Source of the DNA: a bacterium
GTDB lineage: Bacteria; KSB1; UBA2214
Reading direction: 5' to 3'
Assembly (NCBI GenBank): GCA_029560815.1
Contig: JAKQKF010000227.1
Location: forward strand, 1 to 10,610
Length of the DNA: 10,610 nucleotides
A program made the translations under genes and the position numbers. Below are positions 7,012 through 10,610 of this stretch, one piece after another. Position 1 is the stretch's first letter, and every line of letters starts with the position of its first letter. Under the pieces are notes generated by a model. The model did not search any database. It saw only the letters and a list, made by a program, of their open reading frames with translations, and was not told where the DNA came from.

Positions 7012-8250
7012 TCAGGGCGCGTAGATCCGGAAATTGCCGCTGAGCTGGAGCAGGGCCAGCATATGGAGCAATCCATCATAGTAGCGGCCGGGCCCGTCGG
7101 GAACCGGCTGCTCCCAGACCGCCCGGACAAATTCAGTGCGCAGGGGGGTGGTCGCCGCCAGCGCGGCGACGCTGTTCATGGCGATCAGGCCGGGGCTGCG
7201 CTCGGCGGAGAGCGGCTTGCCGTCGAGGGTATACTGGTTGGCGTAGCGCTCCAGCCCCTCGGAGTGGAAGAAGTCGAGCAGGCGGTTGGACTGTTCGATG
7301 GCCCATTCATCGCGGGCAAACCAGATCCAGTCGACGGCGACATTCATCGCCGTGCGCCAGGCGTCGAAGCGGAAGGCGTCATGGCCGCCACCCCAGGGGG
7401 CGTCGGTGGCGGTGCCGTCAAAGTTTGCATAGTCTGGGGTGAGGCCGGTCCCGGGATGGGCCGCTTTTTTGAGAAATGCGCGGCTGATGATTGCAGCTTC
7501 GCGCCAGAATTCGTTCTCCTTGTCCGCCCAGCGCGCCCAGAGCTCGTAATAGTGGGGCAGATGATAGGAGGGATCGGTAAAGCCATCGGCCTCCCCGTTG
7601 GGCACAAAGACCACCTGTTTATGCTCACGGCTGAACATGTTGGTGATGACCGCCTGGAGATCGGATTCGGGCTCCTTGCTGAGCATGGCGTCGAGGATGG
7701 CCTGGGCTTCAGCCCGGTAGTTGAGAATGCCGGGGCCGTCGCCCCAGCGGTGGGAGGCGAAGAAAAGGGCGGTGACGATCCACTCCTCGCCGTCGGAGGC
7801 GGCGCTGACGCTGAGCTTTTCGCCTTCCGGCGTGCAGTGCCAGGCGAAAAAGCCCTTGCTCGGCCCCTCCTGGTGCTGCATAAAGGTTTTGGCCCATCTC
7901 CAGAGGCGGTCGAACTCGGCCTTCTTGTCCAGCTGCACAGCGATCATCATGCCGTAGGAGATGCCCTCGGTGCGCACATCGTTGTGGAGGATATCCTCAA
8001 TATAGGCCATATCGGGACCGGCGGGATAGCAGATGCGCTGGGTGCTGTCGTCGCCGTAAAAGAGCTGCTGAAAAGCGTTTTCGATTCGCTCCTGGACGAG
8101 GTTCTGCTCGATGCCGAGCAGACCGGAGAGAAGATTCGGGTAGAGGCCGGAGGCCCCGGCGCCCTGACGTGGCAATGGATGGCGGCAGGAGAGGAGGAGG
8201 GCGAGGCAGAGCAGGCAAAGAAGCGGAGTGGAACGACTCGTCTTTTTCAT
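7012..8250 (-). CDS. GH8 lipoprotein, probable reducing-end xylose-releasing exo-oligoxylanase or xylanase
   Basis: 412 aa from ATG 8250, which has GAGG 5 nt upstream; the TTG one codon earlier is too close to that site. The N-terminus is a lipoprotein signal: KK, a Leu/Cys-rich core and the lipobox LLSC with C22 as the lipidated residue, so the enzyme is membrane-anchored outside the cytoplasm. The rest is a GH8 (alpha/alpha)6 barrel of usual length. VRTEGISYGMM carries the catalytic acid E95, ASDGEEW gives D153, and FRFDAWRTAMNVAVDW gives D296, the position of the catalytic base in the Rex-type (reducing-end xylose-releasing, EC 3.2.1.156) subgroup. PWGGGHDAFRFDAWR resembles Rex enzymes more than GH8 cellulases or chitosanases, but exo versus endo action depends on a loop I cannot judge. 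First gene of the minus-strand operon, expressed from a LacI-operator promoter 37 nt upstream. Confidence 0.92.
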   Translation of the reverse strand: MKKTSRSTPLLCLLCLALLLSCRHPLPRQGAGASGLYPNLLSGLLGIEQNLVQERIENAFQQLFYGDDSTQRICYPAGPDMAYIEDILHNDVRTEGISYGMMIAVQLDKKAEFDRLWRWAKTFMQHQEGPSKGFFAWHCTPEGEKLSVSAASDGEEWIVTALFFASHRWGDGPGILNYRAEAQAILDAMLSKEPESDLQAVITNMFSREHKQVVFVPNGEADGFTDPSYHLPHYYELWARWADKENEFWREAAIISRAFLKKAAHPGTGLTPDYANFDGTATDAPWGGGHDAFRFDAWRTAMNVAVDWIWFARDEWAIEQSNRLLDFFHSEGLERYANQYTLDGKPLSAERSPGLIAMNSVAALAATTPLRTEFVRAVWEQPVPDGPGRYYDGLLHMLALLQLSGNFRIYAP

Positions 8251-8278
8251 CAACGCCTCGCAAAAAGAGTGTTAAATA

Positions 8279-8296
8279 ATTTGAACCGATTCAAAT
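8279..8296. promoter_or_regulatory. LacI-family operator in front of the GH8 operon
   Basis: ATTTGAACCGATTCAAAT is an 18-bp palindrome with a central CG and only the two bases flanking it not symmetrical. It overlaps the -10 element (8294-8299) and the expected start point (~8287) of the GH8 promoter, a classical place for repression. It shares TTGAACCG-TTCAA with the sites at 1256 and 8441. Confidence 0.87.
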
Positions 8297-8322
8297 ATAG
8301 GGATGAGGGGCAAAAAAGTCAA
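8287..8322 (-). promoter_or_regulatory. Promoter of the GH8 / GH115-GH43 / UroD-like operon
   Basis: On the minus strand TTGACT (plus 8317-8322), 17 bp, then TATATT (plus 8294-8299), giving a start near 8287 and a leader of about 37 nt. The block AAGTCAAGCAAAAAA (8316-8330) around the -35 is identical to 1291-1305 at the GH3 promoter. As there, the -10 also reads TAnnTTTG. Confidence 0.8.
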
Positions 8323-8350
8323 GCAAAAAACAAACCGCTGTGCGCGCAGG

Positions 8351-8370
8351 ACCCCGGCCATGCCCGGGGT
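8351..8370. promoter_or_regulatory. 20-bp dyad midway between two divergent promoters
   Basis: ACCCCGG (8351-8357) and CCGGGGT (8364-8370) are perfect 7-bp arms separated by 6 bp. The dyad lies upstream of both -35 elements (8317-8322 leftward and 8402-8407 rightward), so neither promoter transcribes it. This favours a protein-binding site for a second regulator over a terminator. Its centre is about 73 bp upstream of the GH8 start point and about 77 bp upstream of the regulator's. No factor can be named. Confidence 0.45.
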
Positions 8371-8401
8371 GTAATATTCCTGAAAACAGGGAAGAAAGTA
8401 G

Positions 8402-8430
8402 TTGTTTTTACACTTTAAAAAAATTATATT
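8402..8430 (+). promoter_or_regulatory. Likely promoter of the LacI-type gene
   Basis: TTGTTT (8402-8407), 17 bp, TATATT (8425-8430) in an A/T-rich stretch; the expected start is near 8437, just before the operator at 8441-8458. The -35 matches the consensus only in TTG, so it is weaker than the GH8 and GH3 promoters, as is usual for a regulator gene. Confidence 0.55.
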
Positions 8431-8440
8431 CATCAATAAA

Positions 8441-8458
8441 AATCGAACCGTTTCAATT
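8441..8458. promoter_or_regulatory. LacI-family operator at the regulator's own promoter
   Basis: AATCGAACCGTTTCAATT: identical to the GH3 operator over 14 bases except one T-to-C (TCGAACCGTTTCAA at 8443-8456). It sits directly downstream of the predicted start point and 41 bp before the start codon, consistent with autorepression. The mismatch may make it weaker than the two target sites. Confidence 0.8.
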
Positions 8459-8498
8459 CCTGGGATTGAGTCATGCGGCCGCAGAGGCCGGGGATGAT

Positions 8499-9524
8499 AT
8501 GAAAAGAATAACCATAGAGGATGTTGCCCTCAAGGCCGGGGTTTCCAAGGGCACGGTCTCGGCTGTACTCAACGGCAAGAATTCCGTCAAGCCGCATACG
8601 CGCGAACGCATTCTCGATGTCATGAAGGAACTTAATTTCCGCCCGCGCGGCATGGCCCGGAACCTGAAAAACGGCAGCGAAGACCGTTCCATCGGCATCA
8701 TCATCAAGGATTTGAACTATCCTTTCTATACCTCGATCGCCACCGGCGTGCGTGAATATGCCATCCAGCGGGGTTATCAGGTCATCGTCACCAGTTCGGA
8801 AAACGACCACGAGTGCGAAAAAAAGTTCACCCATCTTTTCTCGACCAAGGATATCAAGGGCGCCATCATTGCCCCGATTGTCGAGGGCCAGGCGGAGATC
8901 GAACATCTTTTCAAGCTGAAAATGATCAACTACCCCTTTGTCCTGCTCGAGGAGGTCAAGGGCATTCAGGCCAATGCGGTGGTCATCGATAACCTCAAGG
9001 CCATTCGTCAGGCGGTCAAATACCTCATTGATGGCGGTCACCGCCGCATTGTACATTTTGCCGGCCCCCCGCAATCCTCCCATACCCAGGAACGCATTGA
9101 GGGTTTCCGCTATGCTTTCAGCGAGAGCACGCTCGCTTTCACCGGGGAGATGATCATTTCGATCGGTTCGCGGCATGAGGAGAGCTATCGCAATACGCTC
9201 ACCTGGTTCAAAAGCCTGGCGAGGGCGGACTATCCTACCGCGATACTCTGCTTCAATGACCAGCAGGCGCTGGCGGTGATGTCGGCCCTGCGCGAGCTCA
9301 ATATCCGTGTACCTGATGATATCTCGGTCATCGGCAACGATGACATCGATTACGCCCAGCTCTATCCGGTGCCGTTGACGACAATCCGCGCGCCGCAAAA
9401 GGAGATCGGCCGACGCGCCGCGGAGATCCTTATCCGCAATATCGAATCCCCGGTCCTGCTGCCGCAGGAGCGGGTTCTGCTCGAGACGGAGCTGATCGTC
9501 CGGGACTCTTCGCGAACCCTCTAA
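8499..9524 (+). CDS. LacI-family transcriptional regulator of the xylan locus
   Basis: 341 aa, usual LacI/GalR length. The start is ATG 8499, chosen because ITIEDVALKAGVSKGTVSAV must begin at residue 4; the open frame extends upstream to 8340 but that part covers the promoter and operator and is not coding. Residues 1-47 are the helix-turn-helix (recognition helix SKGTVSAVLN), and RPRGMARNLK (47-56) is the hinge helix whose Leu inserts at a central CG step, which matches the CG in the operators. SIGIIIKDLNYPFY begins the periplasmic-binding-protein-like sensor domain (~62-335), with ILCFNDQQALAVM and ISVIGNDDIDYAQ as typical family blocks. The probable effector is a xylan-derived sugar, not readable from sequence. 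Divergent from the GH8 operon; three matching operators in the window point to control of GH8, GH3 and itself. Confidence 0.95.
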   Translation: MKRITIEDVALKAGVSKGTVSAVLNGKNSVKPHTRERILDVMKELNFRPRGMARNLKNGSEDRSIGIIIKDLNYPFYTSIATGVREYAIQRGYQVIVTSSENDHECEKKFTHLFSTKDIKGAIIAPIVEGQAEIEHLFKLKMINYPFVLLEEVKGIQANAVVIDNLKAIRQAVKYLIDGGHRRIVHFAGPPQSSHTQERIEGFRYAFSESTLAFTGEMIISIGSRHEESYRNTLTWFKSLARADYPTAILCFNDQQALAVMSALRELNIRVPDDISVIGNDDIDYAQLYPVPLTTIRAPQKEIGRRAAEILIRNIESPVLLPQERVLLETELIVRDSSRTL

Positions 9525-9533
9525 ACCTCCCCC

Positions 9534-9586
9534 TGCCGGCCGCACCAGGCCGCCCTCCAGCGAGAACATCGTCAGTGCGGCCGGTA
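9534..9586 (+). terminator. Long stem-loop after the LacI-type gene, possible terminator or attenuator
   Basis: CCGGCCGCAC (9536-9545) and GTGCGGCCGG (9575-9584) are perfect 10-bp inverted repeats, extendable by a G-U and a U-A pair to 12 bp, around a 29-nt loop. The stem begins 10 nt after the regulator's stop. It is not followed by a U-tract, so Rho-independent termination is unproven; an attenuator or a DNA-level site is also possible. Confidence 0.45.
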
Positions 9587-9598
9587 TTCATATCACCC

Positions 9599-9613
9599 GG
9601 GGCGCAGTGCCCC
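9599..9613 (+). other. Short leader hairpin before the CotH-family gene
   Basis: GGGGC (9599-9603) pairs with GCCCC (9609-9613), extendable by a G-U pair. It ends 7 nt before the AGGAA Shine-Dalgarno (9620-9624). It is followed by AATTTC, too few U residues for a firm terminator. It may affect translation initiation of the gene at 9631 or end transcripts from the regulator. Confidence 0.35.
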
Positions 9614-9630
9614 AATTTCAGGAACAGATC

Positions 9631-10610
9631 ATGCCGCGATTCGAGATCAACAGAACCCTCCCCGCCGGGGCCGGCCTATTGGCGGGGCGAAGGCTGCACC
9701 GGGCTCTCCTGCTCTTTTTTTTACTGTCCGGTCTGCACTCCCTGGCGGCCCAGACCACGGGAGTGGTGCTGCGGGATTCCAATCTGCCCATCCTCATCAT
9801 CGATACCGGCGGGAGGGAGATCGTCGACCTGGTCCGCATCCGCGCCAGCATGAAGATCATCTATAACGGCCAGGGCAAACGCAACGCCATCACCGATCCC
9901 CCCAACAACTATGACGGCCTGATCGATATCGAGCTGCGTGGCAGCTCCTCCATGGCCTATCCCAAGAAGGGCTTCCGCCTCGAGACGGTCACCTCTTCCG
10001 GCGACAACCGCAACGTCTCCCTGCTCGGCATGCCGAAGGAGAATGACTGGATCCTCTACGCCTCGTACGACGATCAGTCGCTGATGCGCAATACCCTCGC
10101 CTACCGCATCTCCAACGAGATCGGCCGTTACGCCCCCCGCGTCAAGTACTGCGAGCTGGTGCTCAACAACAACTATCGCGGGGTCTATCTCTTCATGGAA
10201 AAGATCAAGCAGGACAAGAACCGGGTCAACGTCACAGAGCTGGAGAGCGGCGATGTGAGCGGAGACGCGGTCACCGGCGGCTATATCTGGAAATTCGACA
10301 AGGAGGAGGGTGAGCAGACGGCCGGGTGGGTCTCCATGCAAGGGCTGTACTATCAATATCACGATCCCAAGGCGGACGATCTGGTCGCCGCCCAGAAGAA
10401 CTATCTGAGGGGGGTGATGAACGTCTTTGAGTCGGTTATGCTCATGCCCAACCGCGGCGATACCACGTTCGGCTATCCCCGCTACATCGACGTCGCCTCC
10501 TTCGTTGACCACTTCATCCTCAATGAATTCTGTAAAAACATCGACGCCTACCGCATCAGCTTTTTCATGCACAAAGACCGCGACAGCAAAGGGGGCAAGC
10601 TCATCGCTGG
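9631..10610 (+). CDS. Secreted CotH-kinase family protein, C-terminus cut by window edge
   Basis: I translated 326 codons by hand; the frame is open to the right edge. Start ATG 9631 has AGGAA 6 nt upstream. Residues 1-40 form a long signal peptide: a basic n-region with GRRLHR, then ALLLFFLLSGL and LAA before Q41. The mature part has the CotH block order: ELRGSSSMAYPKKGFRLE (101-118), NDWILYASYDDQSLMRNTLA (138-157), ELVLNNNYRGVYLFMEKI (175-192), GGYIWKFDK (216-224) and FILNEFCKNIDAYRISFFMH (295-314), the last with the N-x-D pair of the kinase-like active site. Bacillus CotH phosphorylates spore-coat proteins; in non-spore-formers these exported proteins have mostly unknown targets. No copy of the LacI operator precedes it, so membership in the xylan regulon is not supported; it could be read through from the regulator gene. 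Confidence 0.9.
   Translation, partial: MPRFEINRTLPAGAGLLAGRRLHRALLLFFLLSGLHSLAAQTTGVVLRDSNLPILIIDTGGREIVDLVRIRASMKIIYNGQGKRNAITDPPNNYDGLIDIELRGSSSMAYPKKGFRLETVTSSGDNRNVSLLGMPKENDWILYASYDDQSLMRNTLAYRISNEIGRYAPRVKYCELVLNNNYRGVYLFMEKIKQDKNRVNVTELESGDVSGDAVTGGYIWKFDKEEGEQTAGWVSMQGLYYQYHDPKADDLVAAQKNYLRGVMNVFESVMLMPNRGDTTFGYPRYIDVASFVDHFILNEFCKNIDAYRISFFMHKDRDSKGGKLIA

Noticed and set aside
6832..8418. Plus-strand open frame of 528 codons opposite GH8
   Set aside because: Antisense shadow of a firm GH8 lipoprotein gene; it also runs through the GH8 promoter and operator.
8340..8498. N-terminal extension of the LacI-type protein from an ATG at 8340
   Set aside because: The helix-turn-helix must start at 8499, and the extension covers promoter, operator and dyad sequence.
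8433..9569. Minus-strand open frame of 378 codons opposite the regulator
   Set aside because: The plus strand encodes an unmistakable LacI-family protein; the antisense product has no family features.
1..10610. Mobile elements, CRISPR arrays, tRNA genes
   Set aside because: No transposase or integrase frame, no regularly spaced direct repeats and no tRNA-like folds were seen on either strand.

Overview
The window holds a xylan-degradation locus from a GC-rich bacterium. Four genes run on the minus strand (transcribed right to left). A LacI-type regulator and a CotH-family gene run on the plus strand. The GH3 gene is cut by the left edge and the CotH gene by the right edge. No tRNA, rRNA, CRISPR array, insertion sequence or phage gene was seen.

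Minus-strand order is: GH8 xylanase/exo-oligoxylanase lipoprotein (7012-8250), a very large secreted GH115 alpha-glucuronidase fused to a GH43 beta-xylosidase/arabinofuranosidase (2436-6920), a uroporphyrinogen-decarboxylase-like methyltransferase homologue (1381-2412), and a GH3 beta-glycosidase (1-1193, C-terminus outside). The first three are closely spaced and probably form one operon. GH3 has its own promoter. Together they fit breakdown of (4-O-methyl)glucurono-arabinoxylan: GH115 removes (Me)GlcA, GH43 removes arabinose or xylose, GH8 trims xylo-oligosaccharides, and GH3 finishes short oligomers. The UroD-like protein is not a glycosidase. Its position beside an enzyme that releases methylated glucuronic acid suggests, as inference only, a role in handling the O-methyl group.

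The regulator (8499-9524) is divergent from the GH8 operon. Three near-identical palindromes of the form TTGAA-N-CG-N-TTCAA lie in front of GH8 (8279-8296), GH3 (1256-1269) and the regulator itself (8441-8458, with one T-to-C change). The GH8 and GH3 promoters have the same design: TTGACT, 17 bp, TATATT, with the operator overlapping the -10 element, plus an identical 15-bp block around the -35. This is strong sequence evidence for a local LacI regulon with autoregulation.

Downstream of the regulator, after a spacer with two hairpins, lies a secreted CotH-kinase-family protein. It has no copy of the operator in front of it and may be a separate unit.

Taxonomy is inferred weakly. Secreted and lipoprotein glycosidases, a CotH protein and promoters that also match the Bacteroidota pattern (TTG-N20-TAnnTTTG) point toward the FCB group. 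High GC and clear Shine-Dalgarno sequences suggest a lineage outside typical Bacteroidota.
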